NCBI GenBank assembly: GCA_000525675.1
Contig: CP002190.1
Span: 1,488,001-1,552,000 of the forward strand
Source of the DNA: Bdellovibrio bacteriovorus W
Lineage (GTDB): Bacteria; Bdellovibrionota; Bdellovibrionia; Bdellovibrionales; Bdellovibrionaceae
Length of the DNA stretch: 64,000 bases
Direction: 5' to 3'
Numbering within the stretch: the first letter of the stretch is position 1; every line of letters begins with the position of its first letter. Shown here piece after piece: positions 42,561 to 51,011 of the stretch. Below the pieces are notes generated by a model. It saw only the letters and a program-made list of their open reading frames with translations. It was not told where the DNA came from and searched no databases. A program made the translations under genes and the position numbers.

Positions 42561-42863
42561 ATTTCCCGTTGGGGAGCCACAAACTTGGATCCTCATCATT
42601 CCGTCGTTTTGGTTTTTAGCTGAATAAACTTTGATTTTCCCCAATTGCTTTTGCATCTCTTCAACAGGGATTAACTTCCCTTGTCCACACTGAAGTGTGC
42701 CATCAGGTTTATGAATTTTAATTCGATTGGATGCAGAACTTTCCACTTCGGTTGCCTCCGTCGCTGGTAATGCTGGAGCTACTTTCTTTTGAGAGCGGCA
42801 ATTGCCTTGCGCACAAGCTCCAAGAATAAATGCGAAAGAAAGATTCACAAGAATTTTAAACAT
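42483..42863 (-). CDS. Lipoprotein, hypothetical
   Basis: A 126-residue lipoprotein (lipobox LGAC, Cys17). The mature part has a Cys-Ser-rich start (CAQGNCRSQKK), a linker and a ~75-residue domain with two Cys (LQCGQGK, QVCGSPTG). It begins 19 nt downstream of bamB's stop on the same strand, so it is the last gene of the yfgM-bamB operon; a role in the envelope is inferred only. The 3' end overlaps the convergent gene by 78 nt. Confidence 0.6.
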   Translation of the reverse strand: MFKILVNLSFAFILGACAQGNCRSQKKVAPALPATEATEVESSASNRIKIHKPDGTLQCGQGKLIPVEEMQKQLGKIKVYSAKNQNDGMMRIQVCGSPTGNSNVYEIDRKDLEEALKAGFQEWMGE

Positions 42864-42882
42864 AAGAACACACTCCTATATC

Positions 42883-44037
42883 TTAGAAATACGGCGAGCG
42901 AATCCAGCCTGCATCAATAGCATAGAGATTGGCTTCACCTGAAATGAAGTAAATACGATTATTTTCTTCATCCACTTGTGGAGTTGATAAAATCCCTCGA
43001 CCTGGCTCAAAAGAACCCAGCTCTTTACCATTTGCAGGATCCAAGAAGCGCAAACTCCCTTGAGATTCACCAAAAACAAGAGCGCCCTTAAATGTACGAA
43101 CTCCTGTCGCGATCCCCTCATTGAGTTTATAGCTCCAGATTTTATCGCCGTTGTTCTTATTCAGCGACCAAACTTCTCCATTGGTTGTTGGGTAAATCAA
43201 ACGATCTCCCACCAAAGTCACGCCGCTATAACCACCACCATCTACGCGCCAAAGGATTTCTCCTTTATCCACAGAGACAGCATAAAGTTTGTCATCATAT
43301 CCTGCGATATATAGGTTTTTCCCATCAATCACAGCCGCCGCATCGATATCTCTAAATCTCTTATTACGATTTAATTGAAGTTCCCACTGAACAGATCCAG
43401 ATTGGGCATTCAGAGCGACTAAAGCTCCGTCAGAGAAACCCACATAGAGAACTCCGTTTTGCAGGACAGGACGGCTGCCTCCACGAATAGAGAACTGCGA
43501 TGTGTCCTGACGCGAGTACAGCCAAATCTGACGACCCGTCGCTGCATCTAGCGCATAAAAAACGTTATTTCCGGCTAAGAAATAAACAACACCATCAGCA
43601 AGTAAAGGAGCTGCTAAGTTTTCGGCTTTTGTCGGGAAAGACCATTGAATTTTCCCTGTAGAGGCTTCAAGAGAGTAAAACTCTCCATCACTAGCGCCTA
43701 CAAAAAGACGGTCTTTAATATGCGTTGCGCTTGGCTCAACACCATTTTGAATTGGAAGCTTCCAGACAAGCTGGCCCGTGACTTTGTCATAGCCAGAAAT
43801 CCCATCCATTCCGTTACCTTGAACAACCAAATCGCCCACAATCTGTGGAGTCATGCGATTGATCTTACGGAATCCAAGATTATCGTGATCTGTGGTTTGG
43901 CGAATCCAAGCCGTTTTCACTTGGTATTCACGCTTGCTGTTGTTCTTGGAACTCCACTTCTCTAAACCACTTTGAACACTAGCACAGGCAGATAGAGATA
44001 ATACAGCCGTAGCAAGAACAACAGAACGAATCATCAT
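42883..44037 (-). CDS. bamB: Outer-membrane assembly lipoprotein BamB
   Basis: A 384-residue lipoprotein (lipobox LSAC) with an eight-bladed PQQ-type propeller: repeated blade ends such as DGEFYSLEASTGKIQWSF, NVFYALDAATGRQIWLYS and GALVALNAQSGSVQWEL. BamB is a scaffold of the BAM complex that inserts beta-barrel proteins. The gene before it is the YfgM-like partner of SecYEG/BamB, the order found in gamma-proteobacteria, though der does not follow here. Confidence 0.9.
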   Translation of the reverse strand: MMIRSVVLATAVLSLSACASVQSGLEKWSSKNNSKREYQVKTAWIRQTTDHDNLGFRKINRMTPQIVGDLVVQGNGMDGISGYDKVTGQLVWKLPIQNGVEPSATHIKDRLFVGASDGEFYSLEASTGKIQWSFPTKAENLAAPLLADGVVYFLAGNNVFYALDAATGRQIWLYSRQDTSQFSIRGGSRPVLQNGVLYVGFSDGALVALNAQSGSVQWELQLNRNKRFRDIDAAAVIDGKNLYIAGYDDKLYAVSVDKGEILWRVDGGGYSGVTLVGDRLIYPTTNGEVWSLNKNNGDKIWSYKLNEGIATGVRTFKGALVFGESQGSLRFLDPANGKELGSFEPGRGILSTPQVDEENNRIYFISGEANLYAIDAGWIRSPYF

Positions 44038-44049
44038 AAATCCAAACCC

Positions 44050-44850
44050 TTAAAGATTCTGCTTAGCTTTTAAAAGACGAAGATATTTTTGAGCTTCACG
44101 AGAAGCTGTGAAATCTGTCGACTCGCCATTGCTATTTCCAACCTCTTGATAAGCCTGTTCAGCTTTTGCAAGGTCGTTCATAGATTCATAACACAATCCC
44201 ATACGAAGCTTTGTTTCGTCGTGGGCAAATGCTAGAGCTTTGTTATTAACCACATTTTGCCAAGACATCACAGCAGATTGACAGTCTCCATCTGCAGACT
44301 TTGCATTCCCCATTTGTATGAACACAAGAGCTGTTAGCATGTCTTTCTTATCAAGGCCTTTTTCAACCTTCTCAAGAGCTGCTAAAGCTTTATCGTTCAT
44401 TTTATAGTTCATGTAGATTTCGCTCAAATTCAAAGCTGCCATCTGAGCGGCTCTAGTTTGAGGATTTGTTTGGATAAAGCCTTCAAAGTTCGCCACTTCA
44501 GTGCCGTAATCTTTTTCAAGATCACCCGTAGGCTTCTTTTTTAGAGCTTCAGCTTCCGCTTTTTTATCTTTGTTTTGAGTCGCCATCATCACAGCGCGAT
44601 CAGCTTCTTCGAAGCCTCTCTTTTTCTCGCTGTATGCTTTTTCTAAAAGAAAATAGCTTTCTTGATGAGCAATTTCTTTTTTCTCAGTTGTATAAGAAAT
44701 AATAGAGTAAATTACGCCTACGGCGATAAAAACTCCAAGAACCGCAAAAACGATTTTTGAATGACCCGCTGTCCAAACAAAACCTTTACGAAGTGTTTCA
44801 GTCATTTGATCTGGAGATTTTAAATCTTCTTTAGAAATTTTGATGCTCAA
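44050..44850 (-). CDS. YfgM-like TPR protein
   Basis: A 266-residue protein with one N-terminal TM helix (30-55, IVFAVLGVFIAVGVIYSI) and TPR-like helices after ~120 (AAQMAALNLSEIYMNYKM, AFAHDETKLRMGLCYESM). YfgM binds SecYEG and chaperones in the periplasm. The 12-nt gap to bamB and the conserved order support the call. GAGGG precedes the start. Confidence 0.8.
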   Translation of the reverse strand: MSIKISKEDLKSPDQMTETLRKGFVWTAGHSKIVFAVLGVFIAVGVIYSIISYTTEKKEIAHQESYFLLEKAYSEKKRGFEEADRAVMMATQNKDKKAEAEALKKKPTGDLEKDYGTEVANFEGFIQTNPQTRAAQMAALNLSEIYMNYKMNDKALAALEKVEKGLDKKDMLTALVFIQMGNAKSADGDCQSAVMSWQNVVNNKALAFAHDETKLRMGLCYESMNDLAKAEQAYQEVGNSNGESTDFTASREAQKYLRLLKAKQNL

Positions 44851-44988
44851 AGTGTTTCCCTCGCTGCCAATTTGCTTTTAAGGAATTATTGTTCTTTGGT
44901 CGAGTTTTCTTGTCAATACAAAAGCTTACGGCGGCAAAGAGACACAGACATCCTCAAAGGGCCTCTTCGCCAAGCTGCAGCGAAAAAA

Positions 44989-46560
44989 TTAACTTACTTT
45001 CTCATTTCCAAAGACGATGAGTTTTAAAGAGGCCGCTGAAGACTTCAGAGACTCTGACTGCTGAGCCAACTCCTCGGCCGCACTTGCCGTAGAGACAGAA
45101 GCGGCCGCGTTTTTCTGAGTGACCTGATCTAATTCATTCAAAACATGACTCATTTGCTGTAAGCCTTGGCTTTGCTCTTGTGACGCACTGGCAATTTCCT
45201 CTGCAAGTACGGATACAGATTTTGCCGCCTCTGCAAATTGGCCAATATTTCTTTCTAATTTTTCAGCATCATCATAGCTTTTTTGAATTTTGCGATTGTT
45301 CTCTTTAAGCACCACAGCAATATCCTTAGCAGAACTCGCGCTGCGCACCGCAAGGCTTCTCACAGCTTCTGCAACGACCGCAAAACCTTTTCCATGCTCA
45401 CCAGCGCGGGAAGCTTCCACGGCCGCGTTTAGCGACAATAAATTGATCTGAAATGCAAGATCATCAATCACATCTGTAAATTGCTGGATTCGTTTTGCAT
45501 CGGTGGCCACCTCATCCAGGGACTGAAGCAGTTTTTTCATTTCAGATTCACCTAATTGTGCCCGTGTGCGCATCCCGTGAGCCAGTTCTGCCGTCTTTTT
45601 CGCACTCTGTGCATTAAGATCCACCATCGCACTCAATTCTTCCATAGAAGCGACAGTTTCCTCCAGAGAACTTGCTTGCTCCGTAGAGGTGGTTGAAAGA
45701 GATTGCGATGAAGTCGCTACTTTCTCTGAAGCTGATGTCAAATGCCCACCTGATTCTGCTAGACAACGGGTGATGGTCTGTAAGACATGAACGACCTTAT
45801 TGAGCATTAAAAAAGCAATCAAACAGGCGAGCATTCCTCCCAGAACAATAAAGAACACCAGCATTGTCGTAGAGGTAAAACTTCCCGTTTCCGCAGCAAG
45901 GGCTTTTTGCACAATCGCCACGTCATTGGAAATCGCAAATACTCCGTGAAGCTTTCCATCCTTCCAGTTCTCCATGGGATAACCTAAAATATCCATCCCA
46001 TTTCCCCAAGGGCTTGAAGCCGGATCTCCGTGACAAGTCAGACAGCCATTGCTTTCAGCTAAGCGCACGGGGCGATAAACCACGACCCTCTGTGGAGTGG
46101 AAGATACGATCTCCTCAAGTTCAGGATCCAAGAGAAATTGATTAAAGATTTTTTGCTCTTCTAAAGTAGCTTTATTTTCCAAGCGACGAGGCTCATCCGA
46201 AAAAACTCTAAAAGAATAATACTCCTTCTCTGAATTTTCGGAACCAATTTTCATAGCAGCAAAAACAGGAACCTGCTGAAGCACGAGTTTTTTATCTTCG
46301 TCTGTCATGTCTTCATGGGTTTTATACTTGGTCGTAAATTGATCGACGATGGACTTTAAGCCCCCTTGATTAGCAACGTATCTAGAGGCCACATCTAGCC
46401 GCGAGTGAATTGTGCGCGACTTATTCACTAAACCTTTAAGATTGTCTTTATTGCTGAAATGAATCGACGTTAAAAGCGCGATACAAGCACAGATCACGCT
46501 TGTTAGTAAAACCACGCCAATAATTTTCGCACGCATACTCCACTGAAACGCCCCAAACAT
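44989..46560 (-). CDS. Methyl-accepting chemotaxis protein with c-type-heme-like sensor
   Basis: A 523-residue chemoreceptor. TM1 ~10-30; a periplasmic sensor (~35-230) of the DUF3365/Tll0287 type with Cys173-LT-Cys176-His177 in NGCLTCHGDP, a covalent-heme motif; TM2 ~235-260; no clear HAMP, then the signalling coiled coil with INLLSLNAAVEASRAGEHG (the conserved hairpin tip) and methylation helices around (TEQASSLEETVASMEE). The heme could bind NO, O2 or CO or sense redox. GAGGGGG precedes the ATG. It is a single gene. Confidence 0.9.
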   Translation of the reverse strand: MFGAFQWSMRAKIIGVVLLTSVICACIALLTSIHFSNKDNLKGLVNKSRTIHSRLDVASRYVANQGGLKSIVDQFTTKYKTHEDMTDEDKKLVLQQVPVFAAMKIGSENSEKEYYSFRVFSDEPRRLENKATLEEQKIFNQFLLDPELEEIVSSTPQRVVVYRPVRLAESNGCLTCHGDPASSPWGNGMDILGYPMENWKDGKLHGVFAISNDVAIVQKALAAETGSFTSTTMLVFFIVLGGMLACLIAFLMLNKVVHVLQTITRCLAESGGHLTSASEKVATSSQSLSTTSTEQASSLEETVASMEELSAMVDLNAQSAKKTAELAHGMRTRAQLGESEMKKLLQSLDEVATDAKRIQQFTDVIDDLAFQINLLSLNAAVEASRAGEHGKGFAVVAEAVRSLAVRSASSAKDIAVVLKENNRKIQKSYDDAEKLERNIGQFAEAAKSVSVLAEEIASASQEQSQGLQQMSHVLNELDQVTQKNAAASVSTASAAEELAQQSESLKSSAASLKLIVFGNEKVS

Positions 46561-46801
46561 AAGTCCCCCTCAAATCGAGAGACATGGTCATTCCAAATTC
46601 CGGAACACACAAGGCTTTGTTTTTCGTCAGAGATGCAGATCTCTCTGCGGACAATTTCAAAACATGGAACGAGAATAAAAATTGACTCGAGATTTTGAGG
46701 AGCCCACTCTGCTGCGTTCAAAAAATGACTACACAAATAATTCAAAAAAAGACTTACTTCATTTGCTTATTTCAAGAGCATTTATAAACAAACTTCAATA
46801 T

Positions 46802-46834
46802 AAAAAAAGGAGAGCTTAAGACTCTCCTTTTTTC
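46802..46834 (-). terminator. Terminator after argS
   Basis: GGAGAG and CTCTCC pair around CTTAAGA, flanked by A- and T-runs; functional toward the minus strand after argS (stop at 46836) and also toward the plus strand. Confidence 0.85.
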
Positions 46835-46835
46835 T

Positions 46836-48584
46836 CTACATTCTTTCAGGGGCTGGGATGCCGATCAGTGCAAGCCCTTGTTGAAGGGTGTTGCCGACCG
46901 CTTTCGACAAAGCCAATCTGGCATGGCGAAGATTTTCTTCTTTCTCATTCCCAATTGGGCATTCATGATAGAAGACATTAAACTTCTTAGCTAGGTCATA
47001 GACGTATGAACAAACAGAAGCCGGCTTGTATTGCTCAGCCGCATTTGCAAGGACCGTATTAAAACCACTCATAAACTGCATCAATGCGCGCTCAGAAGGA
47101 TGAGTTAATAGAGACCAATCCACAGACTTCTTAGAGTCAAAATCAAATTTTCTGACTAAGCTAGAGATTCGTGCAAAAGAGTACTGAACAAATGGTCCAG
47201 ACTCACCGTCTAGCTTTAACCATTCATCCATGTCGAATACGATTTTCTTATTCGTATCCATCTTTAACATTCCGTAAAAGATCGCACCCTTGGCAACTTG
47301 CTCTGCCGTTTTCTGAATCTCTTCTTGAGTCCATTCATTTTCATAACGACTTAGGTAGCGAGTCTTCACGTGATTTTCCATATTGTTCACTAAGGCCATC
47401 AGAGGAACAATATTCCCCTTGCGAGAGCTCATAGCTCCATCTGGAAGTTCGACGTAGTTATACTGCAAATGGAAGCAGTTTTTTGCTTGCTCAAAGCCTA
47501 AAATATCCAAAACACGGAAGACCTGTTTAAAGTGCAAAGCTTGGCGCATATCTACTACGTAGATTGATTTCTCTATCTGTACATCTTCAAATTTATGCTT
47601 TGCTAACAATAAATCTTTCGTGGCGTAAAGCCCTGTTCCATCCGACTTCAAGAGCATGCAAAAGCCCAGCTTTTCTTGCTCTAGATTCATCCCGATAGCG
47701 CCCTCAGATTTTTCAAGCTTCCCTTGAGCATAAAGCTCTTTCACCCACTGCGTGGATGGAGCGTCCATCTCAGACTCAAAATACCACTCATCAAATTCAA
47801 CATCCGCCCACTTATAGACCTTCTTCATAAGATCGATAGACCACTGGCGAGTCTCTTTCCATAGGTCGTAGTACTCACCTTGCGCGGACTCAAGTTGCTG
47901 CAGAATAGCTGTTAACTCTTGGCGATTGATCGCCTCTTGAGGCGTGCCGTTTTGGTCTTCCAAAAGAAGATTTGCCTTCGAGTACATCGATCCCAACCAC
48001 TCACCCTTACCAGTCTCAGGGGCAGCTTCCTGATTGTGTTTCTTCATATACCAAAGACATTTAGCAACGTGAGTGCCCATATCTCCTGGGAAAGTCGAGG
48101 CAACGATGTTGCGCCCACCATAGCGAAGCATTCTTACTAAAGAATCCCCAAGGCAAAGATTACGCATATGTCCAACGTGCAATTCTTTGTGTGTATTGGG
48201 CTGAGAGTACTCAATCATAGTTTTAGGAGCTTCATCCATAAGGCGTTTTTTAAAAAACTCTCCATTAAGGATTTCAGATAAAACTCTTTTACCATGAGCT
48301 TCAGAACTAAAAGTTAAGTTCAAATACGGCCCTGCCGCTTCAGCCTTAATAAGATCGCTGTCCTTATTAATATGTTGAGCAAGTTCTCCAGAGATCATGG
48401 GAGGGGCTTTTTTTAGGTTTTTAGCTAAAACAAAACATCCGAAAGCCAAATCACCCATCTCTGGATTTGGTGGCTCTACTAAAAACTTATAAACTTCATC
48501 TTCAGACATTTCAGCGTTGAGCTTAGAAATAGCTTCGGAGATTTTTTGCGTGGCTAAAAGTCGAATTGCATCGTGCTTAATCAT
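46836..48584 (-). CDS. argS: Arginyl-tRNA synthetase
   Basis: Charges tRNA-Arg. The 582 residues are the usual length. The class I HIGH motif appears as HVGHMRNL (~137), the KMSKS-equivalent as AMSSRKGNI, and the Arg-tRNA N-terminal domain (1-90) with the DALR anticodon domain at the end (YSFARISSLVRKF, then AVGNTLQQGLALIGI). It overlaps the upstream HTH gene by 4 nt, an operon link that is not general for argS. Confidence 0.96.
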   Translation of the reverse strand: MIKHDAIRLLATQKISEAISKLNAEMSEDEVYKFLVEPPNPEMGDLAFGCFVLAKNLKKAPPMISGELAQHINKDSDLIKAEAAGPYLNLTFSSEAHGKRVLSEILNGEFFKKRLMDEAPKTMIEYSQPNTHKELHVGHMRNLCLGDSLVRMLRYGGRNIVASTFPGDMGTHVAKCLWYMKKHNQEAAPETGKGEWLGSMYSKANLLLEDQNGTPQEAINRQELTAILQQLESAQGEYYDLWKETRQWSIDLMKKVYKWADVEFDEWYFESEMDAPSTQWVKELYAQGKLEKSEGAIGMNLEQEKLGFCMLLKSDGTGLYATKDLLLAKHKFEDVQIEKSIYVVDMRQALHFKQVFRVLDILGFEQAKNCFHLQYNYVELPDGAMSSRKGNIVPLMALVNNMENHVKTRYLSRYENEWTQEEIQKTAEQVAKGAIFYGMLKMDTNKKIVFDMDEWLKLDGESGPFVQYSFARISSLVRKFDFDSKKSVDWSLLTHPSERALMQFMSGFNTVLANAAEQYKPASVCSYVYDLAKKFNVFYHECPIGNEKEENLRHARLALSKAVGNTLQQGLALIGIPAPERM

Positions 48585-49171
48585 AAACCCTTCCAGAACA
48601 GAATAAGAGCCAAACCAGAAATAGAAATTAAAGTGATCACTATAGACATCTTCCGCTGAAAATTCAGTTCTTTTTTTAAAGAACCTAATTCTTGCTCAAA
48701 ACGCCGTTTTTCCATGGAGAAATCAGCGATTTTTAGCTCTAAATCCTGCTGATTCTGCATCTCGGCTTCAAATTCTTCGCGCAGCTTTGATAATGCTTTT
48801 TGCGTCTGCGTTTCACTGTTTTGAGTAAGAAAATATTGATTCGTTAAACCAGGGATTTTTTCCTTCAAAGCCAAATACCACTGAAGAGCTCGCCAAATAT
48901 GCGGGGGCGCATCGCCCGATTTCATCCAACGAGTCCAACTCGATGGATCGACCAAAAGTAATTGAGCCATTTTTCTTTGCGATAAACCGAGCTCTAAACG
49001 GATGTATTCAAGGGTTCCGAGCTGCTTTTTTAAGACTTCAACTTGGGCCTCATAGTTCATCCTTAAAGAAGTCTTTGATCGAACAGAGAGGTTTAAATCC
49101 CCCCCTTCAAAGCCATCTAAAGCACTCGCGAGATCTTCGTTTAAAACCTCTGTTTCAAGCTCCATATTCAT
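48581..49171 (-). CDS. HTH protein with coiled coil and C-terminal TM anchor
   Basis: A 196-residue protein. The start is ATG 49171 with GGAG 8 nt before; other upstream starts lack SD. Residues ~55-105 are an XRE-like helix-turn-helix (EYIRLELGLSQRKMAQLLL with SSWTRWMKSG as the recognition part). Residues ~120-170 form a charged coiled coil and the last ~20 residues are a single TM helix (MSIVITLISISGLALILFW), so the protein is tail-anchored. A membrane-bound DNA-binding protein would respond to a membrane-side signal. It is cotranscribed with argS; a symmetric operator-like site lies 30 nt upstream. Confidence 0.75.
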   Translation of the reverse strand: MNMELETEVLNEDLASALDGFEGGDLNLSVRSKTSLRMNYEAQVEVLKKQLGTLEYIRLELGLSQRKMAQLLLVDPSSWTRWMKSGDAPPHIWRALQWYLALKEKIPGLTNQYFLTQNSETQTQKALSKLREEFEAEMQNQQDLELKIADFSMEKRRFEQELGSLKKELNFQRKMSIVITLISISGLALILFWKGL

Positions 49172-49200
49172 ATATAACGCTCCGCACTCAGTATATAGAC

Positions 49201-49254
49201 TATTGCAAATCACAATATTAACGTTGCTATATGCAATATAATGCGTTGTGATTT
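49201..49254. promoter_or_regulatory. Operator-like inverted repeat upstream of the HTH gene
   Basis: AAATCACAA (49207-49215) and TTGTGATTT (49246-49254) are perfect inverted copies 30 bp apart; TATTGC (49201-49206) and GCAATA (49233-49238) form a second pair inside. Positioned 30-80 bp before the HTH gene's ATG, where an autoregulator would bind. Confidence 0.55.
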
Positions 49255-49356
49255 ACCAGTATGATGCTTTGAGGGGAGTCGACGGGTCAAGCTAAGTGTT
49301 TGATTCGACAAAGATTTTTCAAAAGGAAGGGCCCTATACCCCTATTTTCAAATTCA

Positions 49357-49384
49357 ACTAAAGCTTATAGTTATAAGCTTTAGT
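49357..49384. repeat. 28-bp palindrome
   Basis: ACTAAAGCTTATA and TATAAGCTTTAGT (13 bp each) with only GT between them, a perfect inverted repeat. Chance occurrence is unlikely. It has no T-run. It lies about 400 bp upstream of the recombinase gene. Confidence 0.8.
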
Positions 49385-49498
49385 ACTAAGTATATGTTTT
49401 TATTGGATATTATCTTTAACCGCGATCGGCGATTGATACTGATGTTATGCGTCTTTTCGGTTTTTTATCGGATTTATGGAATTAAAAAGTTACGCAGC

Positions 49499-49518
49499 CT
49501 GTGAGAAATATTCGCATT
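49499..49518 (+). repeat. Direct repeat copy 1 (recombinase-linked)
   Basis: CTGTGAGAAATATTCGCATT matches the second copy CTGTGAAAAATTATCGCATT at 49780-49799 in 17 of 20 positions. Confidence 0.5.
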
Positions 49519-49779
49519 ATAGTTTTTAAGTTTTATCTTCTTTTCGAATCAAGCAGGGCGCTTTAAACCCTCGGTTTTGGAGGCTTTAAGAAGTGTTTTT
49601 TTAGACGCCTTTTAGATCGATACTTTTCAGCCAGCTTTAAAGGCCCCGAAAAACCTCTTTTATTCGCCTCCACTCCCTAAGCTTTTTCGCTGTTTTCAGA
49701 AAAGTTAGAATATGGAGAAAAAAGCTAGGTTTTTTGAGCCTCCTTGAATAAAGCAATAAAAACGACTTTTTTGCCTCAT

Positions 49780-49799
49780 CTGTGAAAAATTATCGCATT
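49780..49799 (+). repeat. Direct repeat copy 2 (recombinase-linked)
   Basis: See copy 1 at 49499-49518. This copy overlaps the GTG at 49782, the first possible start codon of the recombinase gene, which suggests that the true start may be further in (ATG 49854 or 49866). Confidence 0.5.
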
Positions 49800-50399
49800 T
49801 TTAAAGATCTTCGAGTTTTGCAATATTCCTTGATATTTCATCGACTTATCTCAATGATAGCCAAAATGGCAAAGGCACCTCGGTATCAACTCAACAAAAA
49901 CAAATACTTACTCGAACCTGAAATGGATCGCTTACGTAAAATTCTTGTGGATTTTCAAGATAAGGATCCTCGCAATTGTTTGATGATTTGGATCGCTCTC
50001 AGAACCGGAGCTCGTGCCCAAGAAATCCTTAATATTCGCAAATCAGACCTAAACGCCTACGATGAAAGTATCTTTATCCGCGGAATCAAGGGATCGAACG
50101 ATCGCGAAATCCCCGTTCACAGCGATCTCTTCAGGCGTCTTGAGAGGTACGCAGCTCAACAGACAACAGAGTTGCTATTCCCAATCACCTACGACCGCCT
50201 TTATCAAATCTGGGGGCTTTACAGACCGATCCCTAAGAAGTTTCACGCCCTGAGGCACACTTTTGCTATCGAGCTTTATCGCAAAACGAAAGACCTGCGC
50301 CTTGTGCAGGTGGCGCTTGGGCATCGCAATATTACGAACACGATGATTTATGCTGACTATATTTACTCTCAACAAGAGCTTAGAAAGTTGATCCTATAG
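49782..50399 (+). CDS. Minimal tyrosine recombinase
   Basis: A single-domain tyrosine recombinase of up to 205 residues, without the usual N-terminal core-binding domain, like FimB-type invertases. The catalytic set is complete: Arg in LRTGARAQEIL (~85), Lys in GIKGSNDREIPVH, His-x-x-Arg in HALRHTFAIEL, His in ALGHRNI and the nucleophile Tyr190 in MIYADY. The start is uncertain: GTG 49782 lies within a direct repeat and lacks SD; ATG 49854 or 49866 also lack a clear SD. No excisionase or phage genes are near. It probably acts on short symmetric sites close by. Confidence 0.82.
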   Translation: MKNYRIFKDLRVLQYSLIFHRLISMIAKMAKAPRYQLNKNKYLLEPEMDRLRKILVDFQDKDPRNCLMIWIALRTGARAQEILNIRKSDLNAYDESIFIRGIKGSNDREIPVHSDLFRRLERYAAQQTTELLFPITYDRLYQIWGLYRPIPKKFHALRHTFAIELYRKTKDLRLVQVALGHRNITNTMIYADYIYSQQELRKLIL

Positions 50400-50412
50400 A
50401 TCGACGCCGTCG

Positions 50413-50450
50413 GAAAAATAAAAAAGGGCGAGTTTCTTACTCTCGCCCTT
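50413..50450 (-). terminator. Terminator between the recombinase gene and an exported protein
   Basis: AAGGGCGAG (50424-50432) pairs with CTCGCCCTT (50442-50450); the A-run at 50413-50425 is a T-run on the minus strand, so it serves the minus-strand gene ending at 50480. Confidence 0.85.
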
Positions 50451-50479
50451 GGTGATTCAAATAGATGGTTCGCGTGGAA

Positions 50480-50803
50480 TTAGAATTCGTTCGCGTTAAA
50501 CTCACTCGCCAATCTTTCAAATTGTCTTTTCTCTGAAGCTTTATGGTTGTTTTTAGTCTTACTAAAAGCCAAAGCTCCATCTTTTGTTGGAGAGTGATAA
50601 GACTTCCCAGAGCTTTCTACGACAACAATGCGTTGGCGAGGCTGTGGGCGTACTGTGTTTTTCTCAAGATTTCCCTGAACATTGGCATGAAGCTCACGTT
50701 GAGTCTTTACATTGTCTGCAATCAACGCGTTAAAGTCCGTAACCTTAGCAAAACCAACCGCTGGGAATAACGCTAGTAGAGTTGTTACGAATGCTTTTTT
50801 CAC
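50480..50803 (-). CDS. Small exported protein
   Basis: A 107-residue protein starting at GTG (AAGGAG upstream) with a signal peptide (TLLALFPAVGFA, cut before KVTD). The mature ~85 residues are charged and likely disordered (ADNVKTQRELHANVQGNL). Not recognised. A single gene with its own terminator. Confidence 0.55.
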   Translation of the reverse strand: MKKAFVTTLLALFPAVGFAKVTDFNALIADNVKTQRELHANVQGNLEKNTVRPQPRQRIVVVESSGKSYHSPTKDGALAFSKTKNNHKASEKRQFERLASEFNANEF

Positions 50804-50961
50804 TTCAATCTCCTTGGTTTAGATCTTCTCATCGACCTCTTGCTAATAATTAAAGCAAGCGAAGTGCCATGTTTTGCTAGGTCCATCTATCAACTCAATT
50901 GTTTTAAGCACGATCCAGTGAATACAAATCAGACAGGTGTCTAACACCAGGTGACATTGTC

Positions 50962-50990
50962 TTGATATGAAACGCCTTTCCCTCTAGTCT
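50962..50990 (+). promoter_or_regulatory. Candidate promoter of the ABC importer operon
   Basis: TTGATA, a 17-nt spacer and TAGTCT, 21 nt before the ATG at 51012. Just upstream, GGTGTCTAACACC (50936-50948) is a symmetric element that could be an operator. No TPP-riboswitch landmarks seen. Confidence 0.45.
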
Positions 50991-51011
50991 GAAAATCTAA
51001 TAGGAATAGCT

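Larger units (their letters stand above)
49172..49781. other. 610-bp gene-free region with symmetric repeats
   Basis: No gene found. It holds, from left: the operator-like inverted repeat at 49207-49254, the 28-bp palindrome at 49357-49384, and the first copy of a 20-bp direct repeat (49499-49518) whose second copy lies at the start of the recombinase gene. The whole is AT-rich with no terminator. Confidence 0.6.

Noticed and set aside
49357-49384. XerCD dif site (also 28 bp)
   Set aside because: The arms do not match the dif half-sites, and the centre is fully symmetric while dif arms are not.
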